Origin: Hetaerina americana
Taxonomy: Eukaryota > Arthropoda > Insecta > Odonata > Calopterygidae
NCBI GenBank assembly: GCA_022747635.1
Contig: JAKTNV010000014.1
Span: 5,966,001 to 6,030,000, forward strand
Direction of reading: 5' to 3'
DNA: 64,000 bases
Shown: one piece after another, positions 21,325 to 33,455 of the stretch
How the letters are laid out: each line of letters begins with the position of its first letter
Position numbering within the stretch: the stretch's first letter is position 1
The notes under the pieces: model-generated
Told to the model about the DNA's origin: nothing
What the model saw: the letters and a program-made list of their open reading frames with translations, nothing else
Databases searched by the model: none
Made by a program: the position numbers and the translations under genes

Positions 21325-23860
21325 ATGTCCAAAGCTTCACTCAATATAAAGTGATGATAATACCCAAATGAATTGGAATCTAAGAACAAAAGATAATTTT
21401 GTTCTCATGGGCGAGTCATGAAGAGTCATTCCTTTTGATCGGTATCATCTATCTTAAAGCAAAAGATTGTCAGTTAAATTCCTCACCTTAACATCATACA
21501 AAAACCTTTTTACTTTCAGTAACACGAGCAGGAAAACGGCAATAAAATGCAAGAGTGTACCTCATTGCCATTGGTCTCATCCGCAAGCAAAGAAAAGGCT
21601 CGGCGGATTCGGGTGGATCTGAGGAAGAGTTTCTTTTTTCTTCACTTGGTCTTTCAACTCTTGGGCAGAGAAGCATTGACTCACTCCGTGCAGCATCCGA
21701 CATGCGCCCACTCGCACAGCATGAGGTGTGAAATAAGGTTATCGTTAAGAACTGGTAGAACGAAAAACAGTCAACTATGTCGACGCGTCCTGGGAGGAAT
21801 CCGGAAACATCTGAAGCCCCTTGGATAATGACTCACACTCAACGGTGAGCCGTGCCAACACGGCTTGGGGGGAAAATACGATACGTTTTCCTTTCCAGAT
21901 TACATGCATATATCTCTCTCTCCATGTCTCCCAACCTAACAATATGTTTCGTCTGATCTATTTTATTTCAAACGCAATGGTTTGCCTCGTAACCGTTGTG
22001 CATATTAATGAGTCTATTTTTCATACCATAGAGAAATGTCAAAATCGTTTAATTTTCAGGTCACAGTCGAATTCGAAAGAAATAACTCCCTTTGCGATAG
22101 CCACGGAATATTGAAAATTTTCCCTATATCAGAAATGTTCATCTACCTCTCTCAACAAATCCAAGATGAGTCATACGATAATGCAGCAATCCCTCTCGTT
22201 CATAGGGAAAATTTAGTTCTTCTTAATTTGCATACCAAATAGCCTAGCTTACTTATTGCTGTAGTTGTGAAAAGGAAGTACATATTCGCTTTATGTTTTT
22301 CTCGGGTCCTAGGGTGAAACTTTCTACGAAATCTCGCTCCCAATATTAACTCTTTGGGAACCAGAATGGATTTAATAAAACTTTTTTTCGAAGAGCGAAG
22401 ATGACAATACAACTACACATATGTCGACATGACTACTTAGAATTTAATGCTACGTAAACTTCACACGTCCACAATTTCCTCCCGAGCGTTTTGCCTTAGA
22501 GGTCATAATTGAAATTGCCTTATTCAACCGAATAAATTAACATATGTTTCCTAGGTCTGAACGCCATCTCGGCAGTCCTTGACCGAAAGCAGTCTTCCAA
22601 AAGGAACGAGATGCAACACGCTCGAGTCACGAAGTGAAGGAGGCGTAATTCTCCGAGTGGCTGCACACACGACGTGGGGCAAATGTCGGATGGGTCACGC
22701 GGAGCGGACGACAGCGAGCAGCCAACGGAATATCGCAAACTAAGATATTTTTTGTGTGCCTTTAATATGATCAACTGCAGTTTTGAGTTTACACTCATAC
22801 AAATGGTGACTTACAATACGAATTACTTGGACAGCAATCTACATGCAACTGCACACTTGTAAGTGAGACGTTTACTCAATCATACCTGCATAATGAAAAA
22901 AACACAGTGAGGTCATGATTTTAACAGAGTTACGGTGTACAAAGAGAATATCTATGCAATTCCCTGGACGTATCTCACTCCCCTATGATTATCAAGTGAA
23001 TGGGTAATAATAATCAACGCGATGGGCTGATTGCTATTAAGAATCTGTGGTCTTAATCGTTTTGAAGCAAAGAAATTGACATTCAGAGTTATAAACTAGT
23101 TTGTGTTTTATGTATATAAGTGTACATTTTCTAGGGGTTAAATGGAAGAAGGGACTATGTAGCCTTTTAATCACACCCCAATAAAGACGTTTTATTATTG
23201 AGTTAAATCGCCAGTGAAATAAGAAATATCGACGAGATATACAATATATTACTTAGTTTTCATACATAAATATAAAAATGTCGGCATTTTCACTCGACTA
23301 AAAACATATGCATACACAGAGAGCATATATATATGATATGTTTATAGTCGACGTGATGGAAAAATTGCGAATACGAATCCATAGCCTTAGACATTTTATA
23401 TTCATGAAATTGACATTCGGTATTAGCTGGTGTATGTTCTATATGTGTGTACAACATTTTAGGAAATAAAAAAGACCTTACGGATGCATTTATTATTAGG
23501 TTCTCATGCATAGACATGAAAATTTTTGCATCGTTTGACAACTAAAAACAGCACAGTGTTCAATCCTCCTTTGATATTTGATTCCGTAAGTAAGGTAAAC
23601 TACTAAGCACTTACAAGTGAGAGTCGAATCGGTCACATTATCAGTGATATTTTCTCCCGAGTCAACCACTGGAATCAAAAAACAATGAAAATTATAAAAA
23701 CTGGGAATTTGAGTACTTTTTCCTGTTTTTGGTCACGGTGGTTCGAAATCTCCCACAAAATTCTTGACTTAGAGGTCAGCTGAGAGCGGATTTCTCTTGA
23801 TTCTCGAAAAGAACAGGCACGACTTTGGCTTTTAGAAATGCACAGGACACCTGTTTTCTA
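21325..23860. other. Anonymous DNA
   Basis: No gene was recognised. A short hairpin AGCCGTG-CCAA-CACGGCT lies near 21847-21864. Frames such as plus 21547-21828 have no known domain. Confidence 0.4.
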
Positions 23861-23864
23861 GCAT

Positions 23865-24275
23865 TCATCATGTCACCGAATAATGCAGATGGATTCGACC
23901 AACGGGATGAAATAAGAGAGATGAGATAGACACCCTCACTAAATAGATACAAGCACTCGCTCTACCTTCTCACGACACGCGTGACCATGACAAAATCTAA
24001 CCAACAACGCCGATAAACTTAAATACTAAAATTAGATGAATTTGACAAAAACAAAAATTAATGCGATACACACACACACACACACACATATGCATGCCTA
24101 ATTATACATATACATAGGCATGTATTTGCACGGGTGTATTTTGTGTGCATAACCTTACACTCATTCAATAGAATGTATAAAATAACATTTCTGCACGAAT
24201 GGCTGTTACCCCAAGACCTTCCGTCACAAGTCGTTGCGACGGTTTGCGGGGTACTCTGTAGATGTAAGACGACAG
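23865..24275 (+). mobile_element. LINE-A copy with long 3' untranslated region
   Basis: It begins with a degraded ORF end (DQRDEIREMR then NRYKHSLYLLTT), matching the family's D..KIREI..RT.RYK.SFFPRTI. About 230 bp of 3' untranslated region follow, containing a (CA)n tract at 24067-24088. It ends in GGTTTGCGGGGTACTCTGTA with a short GATGTAA tail; the left arm of the terminal hairpin is badly degraded. Confidence 0.75.
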
Positions 24276-25675
24276 CAACTACGCATGATCGAATCGTTTA
24301 AGCACTCATACGACCGACCAATCTTAGATAAAGATGGGTCTGTGGATGGTTGAAGGAAGTTCGATTTATCGAATGCCATTGAAACAATTGTAGGCTCCAT
24401 CCTGGTCCGAGGATGGGAATATTATAATGCCAGTTGGTGATATCAGCTAAGTTCCCTTCTAACGAGAGAAAAGAGTCGAGAGCATGGTATACCCTTGCAA
24501 ATGAAATAATGATTAAAAAACCGTATTTAAAATTCTGAAAAACATGCCATCGTGGTGGCTAAGGTCGGCAGGAAAATTAGGAAGTTAACTAGTTTATGGC
24601 TTCTCAATCAGGTGAAACCTAACAGATGGAGGGTAATAAACATTAAGTGATGGAATTATAACGATGGGATGTATGTATAGCGGCGGGGATACGGTGTAAA
24701 AATGAAAAAATAAAAGAAAGTTCGCTCGAGGCCATAAAAAGCATGGTTCATTTCCGTGGCAATATTTCGGGATCATTAAAAGGTTTAATTTGCCGACGAA
24801 GCACAAAAAAAACGATGAAATTGGGCTCATAGGCAGGATAATTGATTCCAAGCCTCAGAAAGAGAAAGAAATAACAGAAGAAACCACCACCACATATCCT
24901 TTATACATCAACGAAATATTCCGCAACGAGCCACACCCTTGCGGCTGCTTGTGGGATATTTTGCAGACGTAGATTCTCAGTAAATGGTGCGAATTTTTCA
25001 AATAAATAGCCACGTCAAGTCCACGATTCTTAATTCATCGAGGACATCTCGCAATTCATTTCTTTTTTCAAGCAAAATACTGAGAATTCATTCCCCGCAT
25101 TCTCTATTTTATAGTATTTGACGAATCCGTGTTTGAATTGTTGAACATTCTTGTTCTTCACGTTCCTTTCCTCAACCGGCATCGTATCAGAAGTTTCATT
25201 GCTCTATTCAGAATAAGCACTGAAGAATTACAAAGGGGTGGCGTGAGGGAAAGACTTTCGAAAATTGTAGCTTAGGACAGAGTTCTTAGTTTGTAACCTT
25301 CGCGGTTTGCTCAGCTAGGCCTGGGGCAAAACCGCGGGCGCAAATTTTTCAAAAGCTGCCGTGCGCGAGGGAATTGTTCTTTTAGAGTGTTTGCCCTTGC
25401 ACTGCATCATATTTTTCGCAGAGAATAATTCTATTCTGATCACCTCACTGAATCTCTTCGACTTCTTAATAATGTTACATGAATTTGGTGCGATCGGTGA
25501 TCCATCTTTACAGCGAAGTACCAAGGAATATTAGTTCATGAAATAAAACTCAGGAATTTAAAACCCAAAGCGAATCATAAATGTGAACAAAAAGGCAGCA
25601 AACGAGAAAGCGACTCACGCGTATTGATGGCGACACTAAAACACGAAAGAGGTTGGAGCTAGGCGGATACCTTTC
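24276..25675. other. Anonymous A/T-rich DNA
   Basis: Nothing recognisable. Confidence 0.45.
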
Positions 25676-26140
25676 GCTGCCGCAATCTAGTATTCCGTCC
25701 CCTACTCTCCCCTTTCGACAAAATCCATTCTCTAACCGTTAATCGATGTCCCTCGTACTGAGTAATGACACTCGCGACGGAAGGGAAGGGAAAAGCAAAC
25801 AAGGAAAAAATTATGGGAAACGTGTGCGGGAAGAAAAAAATATATCTAATGAACCCTTCCTCGTCCTCATTCCGTCGACCCAAACCACCTTCCTCTTCCC
25901 GTCCCCCTTGCAATCCCTTCGAAAAGAAAAAAAAATGAAAGCCACATTAGCGACCGGGATTGGGTGCAAAAACCGACGCGGACCCGAGATGGTCCTTGCG
26001 TACGCACGAGCGGGAGGATGAAGAGGATGGGGGAAAAGAGTCGTCGGGAGCGGAGCGTTGCCCTTCGACGGCCTTCCCCTTGGAATCCGAGACATGAACC
26101 AATCAATTAGTCTTCCCTTGCACAACCAAGGCGGGACGTA
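25676..26140. other. G/C-richer patch
   Basis: Moderately G/C-rich with CpG. Overlapping frames on both strands have no domain. Confidence 0.25.
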
Positions 26141-26141
26141 T

Positions 26142-26147
26142 CAATGT

Positions 26148-26185
<38 letters not shown>

Positions 26186-26225
26186 GTATGTATATATATA
26201 TACACACACGTATACATGCATGCAA

Positions 26226-26256
<31 letters not shown>

Positions 26257-26286
26257 TGAATATATATACACACACGTATACATGCA

Positions 26287-26334
<48 letters not shown>
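26142..26334. repeat. Compound (AT)n/(AC)n microsatellite with internal duplication
   Basis: AT and AC runs alternate. The block ACACACACGTATACATGCAT (about 26201 and 26267) occurs twice, so part of the array was duplicated as a unit of about 65 bp. Confidence 0.93.
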
Positions 26335-26336
<2 letters not shown>

Positions 26337-26399
26337 TTGACTGTTCCCAACAACACCCAGCCCGCTTTATCTCCTTCTTCGAACCCTCTATTCAGTGCA

Positions 26400-27180
26400 C
26401 TATACTGGACGACGGCGATACCTCCACACTCCAGACGAAGAGCGGTTTCCGTTTCTCTTTTTGTTCCTCCCCCTCCCATCCTCCCTCACCGTCGCCCTTG
26501 GGGGATTTCCCCCCCCCCTCTCCCTCCGAAAGCACTCGGTTCACTCGACCGACGCTACTTTCCCTCTCATCCCGCACATTTCCGCACGACCTTGTCGAAG
26601 AGGAAAAATGTTTTCGCTCCCAGATTCGCCAGAGAGAGAGAGAGAGAACGAGAGAAAGAAAGAAGAAATAGCAGCAGCGTACCTAGCGCTTATTTTCTCC
26701 CTCTCTCGAACTCTCCAAAGCCACGCGTTGCGTGCGGAACGGCGGCTTTGGCCGGGGTTGAGTACCTACTCATTCATTTAATTTCCACGACCGCTGGGTT
26801 AAGAATGGCAGAGGGAAAGGAGAGAGCGAAGACGGGAAGGGGAGAAGGAAATAGGTTGACTTCGTGAGTGCAAAAAAATATGACGGGAGAGTCGACATTC
26901 CGTATTTCAAAAGAGATCGTCACGAAGAGGGGACGAGAGAAGAAGAGAAAAGGTAACGGACGCCCAGAAAGGAGTGCGAATGCGGAGGGAGTAAAGATAT
27001 GTTTTTCAATGAGAAGAGAAACTGAAAGTGATGGGGGACGAATGAGAAGTAAAATGAGTAATGATACTAAAGACGCGAAAAATATGAGTGAAAGCACATG
27101 GGTTATGAACCAACTGAAAAGAAGTTTTGGAAAATATCTTGAAACTCAGGAAGTAGTCACGTGAAACTCGGAAGGAGGAG
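26400..27180. other. C/T-rich then A/G-rich low-complexity region
   Basis: Pyrimidine-rich to about 26560, with an (AG)n stretch at 26633-26655, then purine-rich to 27180. Frames here are R/K/E/G- or P/S/L-rich and are composition artefacts. Confidence 0.4.
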
Positions 27181-27339
27181 AGTTTACACGCATGCAAACT
27201 TAAAAACAATTGTAATTACAATCTCAGGAGTTGCTAGGTGGAAAATATCGTCGCAATATAACATACTCTAATTTTCCATCGATACCACATGTCGACAGCT
27301 ATATCTTTTAGTTACATATTTAGTTAGGCCCCACCTGCA

Positions 27340-28000
27340 GAGTATGCTGCGAGTATATGGAATCCACACGAGATAAGAATAGTTTTAGATGTAGATCGAG
27401 TGCAACATAGAGCAGCTTGGTGAGTGAAAATTTGTTGTGAATAGCGTAGCAGTGTCTCGGTACAATTGGAAGAATCAAGACGGAAGCCACTAGTTCACTG
27501 CCGATTGAAATACAGGTTAAATTTACGGCGTAAAATTGAGGCAGGTCCCTTATTAGAGGATATTAAAGAAATACCACAGGCCCCGACTTACTATGGTAGA
27601 TCAGATGACGCATGTTAAATCAGGGAGATGGCTAATAGCACGGACGGATTTAAAATGTCATTTTTTCCTCGTAATATTAGCGATACAAAACAGTTATGCG
27701 TATGATTGGAGGCGAATTGAGCATAATTAGAATTGGTAAATTATATCATCTCTCAACATCCTGCATAAATCTTAAACAAACCCACTTTTATACGCTGTTA
27801 TAACATGATTTGAAGATTACGCAATTATTGAATATTTTCGCGCGTCTTCTTTAGTGGTGAATAATTTGATCCCAGTGCATGAGCGAACTAATATCTGTGT
27901 GGAAAAGTGGCGATTGTACATTCATGGTTGGTGACCTAACACCCCCCGCCACACTTCCTTGAGGTGGCTTGCGGGGTATGATGTAGATGTACATAGATAT
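27340..28000 (+). mobile_element. LINE-A copy, the longest ORF remnant with complete 3' end
   Basis: The degraded frame reads EYAASIWNPHEIRIVLDVDRVQHRAAW, then in a shifted frame IKEIPQAPTYYGRSDDA and STDGFKMSFFPRNISD. These match the C-terminal region of non-LTR reverse transcriptases (EYAAPVWNP...RVQRRAAR...PTYYGRSDH...RTDRFKNSFFPRTI). Stops break the frame. The 3' untranslated region ends in ACACCCCCCGCCACACTTCC, GAGGTGGCTTGCGGGG and TATGATGTAGATG. The best copy for defining the family. Confidence 0.93.
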
Positions 28001-28039
28001 TTAGCATGATGAATTTTGAATTTTAAACTGACTTAAAAT

Positions 28040-28375
28040 GAAGGGAACTAGTCAGGGTACTCAGGGGCTCTGCGTTCGAATCCCTTAGGGTGGCAGAATT
28101 TTTCTTCAGTCGGTATTTCGAACCCTACCTTTAGGATACTACGTGGAGAGAACTTAAAGTGGAGTGCGCCGTCCGTCGGATGGGGCGTTAAAAACCGTGT
28201 GACCCTCTTCGGCACCGTTCGTTAATAGCGCCGACTGATTCCGACGCAGTGTTTCTCTCTACACCCATACTCCTATTCCTGATCAAGTATCCACCATCGA
28301 ATCACCCCACCTACCCATAATGGTGCAAATGCCCTCAGCTGTCGGTCGACTCCCCCCTATTAACAACAGCTTCTA
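28040..28375 (+). repeat. SINE-1, diverged copy
   Basis: The head keeps a B-box-like GTTCGAATCCC. The body keeps GCGCCGTCCGTCGGAT, GGCGTTAA, GACTGATTCCGACGC and CCCTCAGCTGTCGGTCG. The A-box half is hard to align. The (CTA)n tail has decayed to 'ctattaacaac'. Confidence 0.85.
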
Positions 28376-29090
28376 GAAAATGATAAGCTCTAATAAACGC
28401 CCTGGTCTAACAAGAGTAGTTCCGCTCGGTAATGGTCGACGAGAAGCCGAGGGCACGGGTCTAATTTGACGAACGGTTGACGGCGAGACAACTGTCCGTC
28501 CTATTCTGCTTTCACTCGCATTTTGTCACTCAGGTGCGGGGCGAAACGTTAGCCACATTCGAGTCAACATGGGGACAGTTACTATTCCCCGCACAGGGGA
28601 ACTCCCGCTCTAAGGTACTTCAATGGAGATTGGTCAATTTTCCCGTCATCGGAGGACACGATTTTCCCTCACAATTGTCACTATCACTGGTTACTATTTC
28701 CTCACCTCGGTCCAATAACCTAGAGGTACCATGCACTGTCATTTCCAAAAGTCTAAAGGCAGTCGCCAGCGACACGAATATTGGTTAAAGGTGACAAATA
28801 TGTTCTTTATGTTAGCATTTAACTTCTAGGAGACACTCCTGCCTCAAGGAATGACGTAAACCTATGAGGAAAATGTCATTCTTTTTGATTCTAATTAGCC
28901 TAGAATGTTGACATTGTTTCATATACCCCTTATTTTATTGTTTTTCTTGTTACTTATCTCGCATGCGTATAGAGGTATTTAGCCCTTTAATACCGTAGCG
29001 CAAGTAGCTGTAATAAAAATTGCCTTCATCATTTGAAATATTTTGCATACTCGTATTTATTGGTAAATAGCATATGGGTAAAACATAATA
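28376..29090. other. Anonymous DNA
   Basis: A plus-strand frame (28477-28788, 103 codons) has no recognisable domain. Nothing else was found. Confidence 0.4.
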
Positions 29091-29094
29091 TTAA

Positions 29095-29190
29095 TGTTGA
29101 ATACCTGAGGTGAAATCATCTCCTGCCATATATTTACCCTGGCAATGGCTAGTATGATACCATGTAGATGTAGATTCTTCCATGCATATG
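29095..29190 (+). mobile_element. LINE-A 3'-end fragment
   Basis: GAAATCATCTCCTGCCATAT, then GGCAATGGCTAGTATGATAC and CATGTAGATGTAGATT: a degraded family terminus with an intact tail. Confidence 0.75.
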
Positions 29191-29244
29191 GGTTTGCAGT
29201 CTCTTAGAATTAATGTACATACATGTGTGTGTGTATATATATAT

Positions 29245-29283
29245 CGACCGCCTCACATGTATGTATAGCCCTTGAGGCGGTCG
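29245..29283. repeat. Perfect 11-bp inverted repeat next to a short (GT)n/(AT)n tract
   Basis: CGACCGCCTCA (29245-29255) and TGAGGCGGTCG (29273-29283) are exact reverse complements with a 17-base loop. Confidence 0.85.
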
Positions 29284-29790
29284 TTTACAGTTATGCTTGC
29301 TCCGAATCGTTCAGGGGGAAAAACATATCTTGAATTTATAGAATACCGTACTGTTCATGCACGTTACCTTCACTTCAGAGACAAAAAACCCTTAGTAAAT
29401 CTTGCTCTCATACTTTTAGAAACTCTTAAGTGCATTATGTATCATCCGACGGATGAGAGGTTAGGCGGAGTGGCATGCACTATCCAACCGTTGGCTAGTC
29501 ACGGTCATGGGTGACTATTCTCACACTTCTACCTCTTCTTGCGCGATTGCCTTCTCAACCTTTGGAAATTATGAGGTGCAAACGACTGAAACCACACTAG
29601 TGGTGCCTTTTAAACAGGACAGTAAACACGGCTCAGAGAGAAAGAGAGAGCGAGCGACGGAAGAAAAAGAGGAAGGATCCATCAGTTTCACGGCTATTTG
29701 CTCCATTTAAGTGGGGCACGCATGGGGATAGAAAGTCTACCAAAACCTCTCTGAAAGTACTTAGGAATCAATGACTATTCTCATTGAGGG
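29284..29790. other. Anonymous DNA
   Basis: Short plus-strand frames (29272-29514, 29507-29710) have no recognised domain. Confidence 0.4.
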
Positions 29791-29794
29791 TTAA

Positions 29795-29960
29795 AGTCCA
29801 ACGATATTTTAAGGACACATCAATTGCTTAGGGTGTCCTCCACTTAATAAGATCTCCACGTAGAAGTACCCTAAGAGTAAGAATTGGGTTACCAGCAGAA
29901 ACAAAATCTGCCACCTCAAGGAATCGAACGCAGAACCCTCGAACAATAACAATTTAAATT
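29795..29960 (-). repeat. SINE-1, 3'-truncated copy in reverse
   Basis: The minus strand reads GGGTTCTGCGTTCGATTCC, then GAGGTGGCAGATTTTG and CTTAGGGTACTTCTACGTGG. This matches the head and upper body of the SINE-1 copy at 28040. Confidence 0.75.
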
Positions 29961-30715
29961 CACCATGATTCATAATTCACACCACAAACTTTCGGTTTAC
30001 ACTGGTGCGCTGAGAGGACTATGGCGACCATTTTAATGTAGTATTACTTACTGTTTTAGTCCTTTGAAAAGAAAACATGCGAATTCAAATATTTCACGAT
30101 GTCGATGTGTTAGTAAATCAATGAAAATTGTTCCGTAAAGTGCATTCATTCTCTGGGATAGCGTTTTCAGGAAGCGGTGACGACCACATTTCCACAGTCG
30201 CAGCTTGAGAACTGGACTGGCCAATCGCGACCAAGCATTCACACCAACGCGCAGGGTTCACTGTACGCATCAATATAAATCAAATGGGAGGGATTCATCT
30301 AGACGGATGATCGGAAAGGATGAGGTGCTCCATTTATCGTTGCGTGATGAGCAGAACTCAATGATTGACGTCCCGTAATTCGCTTATCCACTTCTTTGGC
30401 AATCTATTGGAGCAAAAGAAATGCCTAACAGACAAAGGCGGAAGGAAAGAAAGCAGGAGGAAATCAAAGGGAAAGAGTCGTTGAAAGTGAAACGCTGTTT
30501 GAAGGAGAACAAAATTAAGGGAATACTTATGAAAATATTGGGAACAATATTTTATCATTCAGCTGATAAGTTAACAATACCGAACCGGCCGCTGGCATTT
30601 AATCATGACCGGCGTTTCTGTTAGATAAACTGTCCAAGAACACCCTAGCGTCCAAGTTATGATCGATATCCTACAGCGTGACCTCCACGACGGCTAAATA
30701 TTTTTTCTCTCCGGA
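29961..30715. other. Anonymous DNA
   Basis: Nothing recognisable. Confidence 0.4.
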
Positions 30716-30890
30716 TACCTCTAGGTGACCGCTGTACCCACTGAACCAGCCACCCTTGGATCATCACCAAGTTACCCCGAGGTCGGAACAATAGAACTCA
30801 CACGAAATATCCGCCCAAGTAGGATTCGAACCGGTTCCTTCTAAGCCGTGAACGAGCAAATGCACTTTTCCAACCGGCTTAGCCGACGGT
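30716..30890 (-). repeat. tRNA-like SINE candidate in reverse
   Basis: The minus strand holds a consensus B box GGTTCGAATCC and, about 50 bases upstream, GTCGGCTAAGCCGGTTGG, an A-box-like region. A body of about 90 bp follows. No second copy was found here. Confidence 0.5.
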
Positions 30891-32205
30891 ATGCATATGG
30901 TGACGGAAATGCTCGGAGATAACTCAAGAAGTGGGTGAAAGCAGTGGATATATGAGGGAGAATGCTAAGAAAAATACTGTCGGAGGAATACCGAGGAAAG
31001 AATAAGGATAAGGCGATGAAACGAGAGAGGGATGGACCGCGAGAGAGACCAATGACTCATGTCCCAGCGTATTCAAATCTCTTCTCGGAAACGAACGGGT
31101 GGGAAGGGAAAGAGGGAGGAAGGATGGCGAAGGCGAGGCAGGGAAAGGGAGGAATGTGACGGGGGAAGGGAGAAAGTGGAAAGAAGGGGGTGAACGAATG
31201 AACGGATGAATGGCCTTATTAATCACGGAGACAAGACGGCACAGACAGCAAACGGCACACATTATGAGGGATCACGTTTTGCAATCACACGGAGAAGAAG
31301 AACATATGTACATACATATATGTATACCTAGGAAGTTAGCTCGAGAGAAACTTTAAAGATCACCAATTGAATGCAAAAGATTAAATAACTAGTTCTTTTG
31401 AGCATTTGAACGATCAAAGCCGCGTAAAAAAGCTGAAGACAGAGAGAATAAGATGAAAAAAGCCACAAAATTTTGCATTTTCATAATAAAAGAAATAAAT
31501 ATGTACATACTTCAAAGAATAACTTGTGACCTTAAAAAATAATCGCAAGATAATTGATTTTCACGAAAATAAATTTCTTTATATCCAAGCAATTGAATTT
31601 TCCTTGGAAAGTGAGTTACTTTTCAAAATACGCCATCGACTTGAACTGTTTTATGAATCATCAAACAGCAATATGAGTAACATCATGAACACATTTCTTT
31701 GAATGTCGTTAATGGTAAACTAATTTGAATATAATATACATGTAGTGAATGGAAATAACATTCGCCTTTACCCATCTTTCTTCCAACACGCCCGAGCCAT
31801 AGTAATAACAGTAATCAGTGTATTTCTGGTGACTATTATATTCCAGTGAAATTTAAGTCACGATGTGTAACGACTTTTAATTTTTACTACAATTGCATTT
31901 GCAGAATGAGGAAAGATATTATGTTGATTGGTTCCCACAAGATAATAACTGAGGTCTGCTGCCATACCTTGAGTTGCATTGGAAGGTGGATACCCGAACA
32001 ACTTAATTTTCTGCACGAAATCGAGATCAAGGGATATACTCTTGCACATCTACTTTACCTTTTCTCGTTAACTGTGGCTATAAATACGAAAAAGATTTAC
32101 GAAAGGTCAAACGACTCCCAAACAGGAAGAAAGGATACATGAGATGGAATCTAAAGCGATAAAGGAAGGGCTCATCTTGAAACTCAGCCAAATCACAAAA
32201 TAAGA
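30891..32205. other. Purine-rich then A/T-rich DNA
   Basis: A/G-rich low-complexity DNA spans about 31010-31200. A plus-strand frame of 98 codons (31846-32142) is the longest here. Its sequence is not low complexity, but I do not recognise it and saw no splice or polyadenylation context supporting it. Confidence 0.35.
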
Positions 32206-32425
32206 TAGGTGATCGGGGCCTTAAGGTAGGCGTTTGGTGTGCACGGCGGATGATGAAAAGGTCGGAGGGTCGAGCCCCGCCACAGGCAATGGACTCTTTG
32301 AGACCATAATTATGGTCAGATAGACCAGATTGAGAAGTTATAACGGACTGAGCAATCATTGACTCGGGTCCGAAAAAAAAACTATAATTCGGGCAGAGGG
32401 CTGCAAATATCACTGCCATAGCGGG
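32206..32425 (+). repeat. tRNA-like SINE candidate
   Basis: A head-like stretch has a B-box-like GGGTCGAGCCCC near 32268-32280, with GGTAGGCGTTTGGTG upstream at A-box distance. The body is not shared with SINE-1. Confidence 0.35.
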
Positions 32426-32609
32426 ACTAGAACGTTTTCACTCGCCAATCAAGGACCTGGTTTCAACGGGCTGAGAAATTTCCGCATTTACTTTTCCCAT
32501 CGACACGAGAGGTCCCGTGTCTTGAAAGAGTAGGAGCTAAATGGAGAGAGAGAGAGAGCGAGCAGCTATGAGAATCAACTTCAAGACGTTTAAGGGTTTT
32601 ACGTTTATG

Positions 32610-32925
32610 TTACCTGATAATATGGTGGTGGAGTTTCGCATTCTTGCTTTTCATATTCTGGCTTACGCGTCGTTGGATGGATTTCATGCTTAATCCTGGG
32701 GTGCAATTGTTTGTCGGATGATAGTGTGTGTTTGCATGCGTATTGGGTGATGCGATTTTTTCATGAGTGTATACGCCACTGTGGGTATAGTTTTGCAAAA
32801 ATGTGTTGATTTTGCATATGGTATTGTTCCTTTTTACGGATATTGACCTAACAACCCCCGCCACACGCTCTTGCACACGAGGCGGCTGGCGGGGTATTAT
32901 GTAGATGTAGATGTATCTTTATGTA
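32610..32925 (+). mobile_element. LINE-A 3' untranslated region copy
   Basis: The 3' untranslated region is aligned with the copy at 34.3 kb (TGTATACGCCACTGTGGGTA, then GGTATTGTTCCTTTTTACGG). It ends in CAACCCCCGCCACACGCTC, GGCGGCTGGCGGGGTATTAT and GTAGATGTAGATGTA. The terminal hairpin arms are well preserved. Confidence 0.9.
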
Positions 32926-33455
32926 TGAAGGCTTTATCACTCTTTTGAATTGCATTCGCCTTTAATTACGAGATGAGAAGTCGACGTTAATTATATCCAT
33001 TCAATTCATGTCGCCATCATTACTATGTACCTACGTACAAAAATGCAGATTTTACAGCGAAGTCGCTATAATCATCATACATGATACATTAAAAAGGTTA
33101 AGGCTAAATTCAATTAATGCGTACGCACACAGAGGAATTTGAGCTCTAAATAAACTTTCATACAACCCGAAAAATAATTTCACGTGAATTAATGCATTGG
33201 ATTCGTTTCTACTCTCGTCCAATTGAGGTTCAAGGATCATTTACAACAGAAGAGCTGAAGTGATGAAATTCGAGTTGTTGGTTTGCAAACGAAAATTAAA
33301 AAAAATTAATTTGGGTGCAAAAAAACGACTTAGCGTGTCCGCATTCGCGTCATTTCTACCAAGCAAAAGGATCAATTCGGTTTCACACAAACTGAAAGAG
33401 ACGAAGAATACGATTCGCTCCGCACCTTCCAGCATCCTTATTTAATCACGCAGTC
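32926..33455. other. Anonymous A/T-rich DNA
   Basis: Nothing recognisable. Confidence 0.45.

Noticed and set aside
21847..21864. 7-bp perfect stem with a 4-base loop
   Set aside because: Short enough to be chance; no context supports a terminator or RNA.
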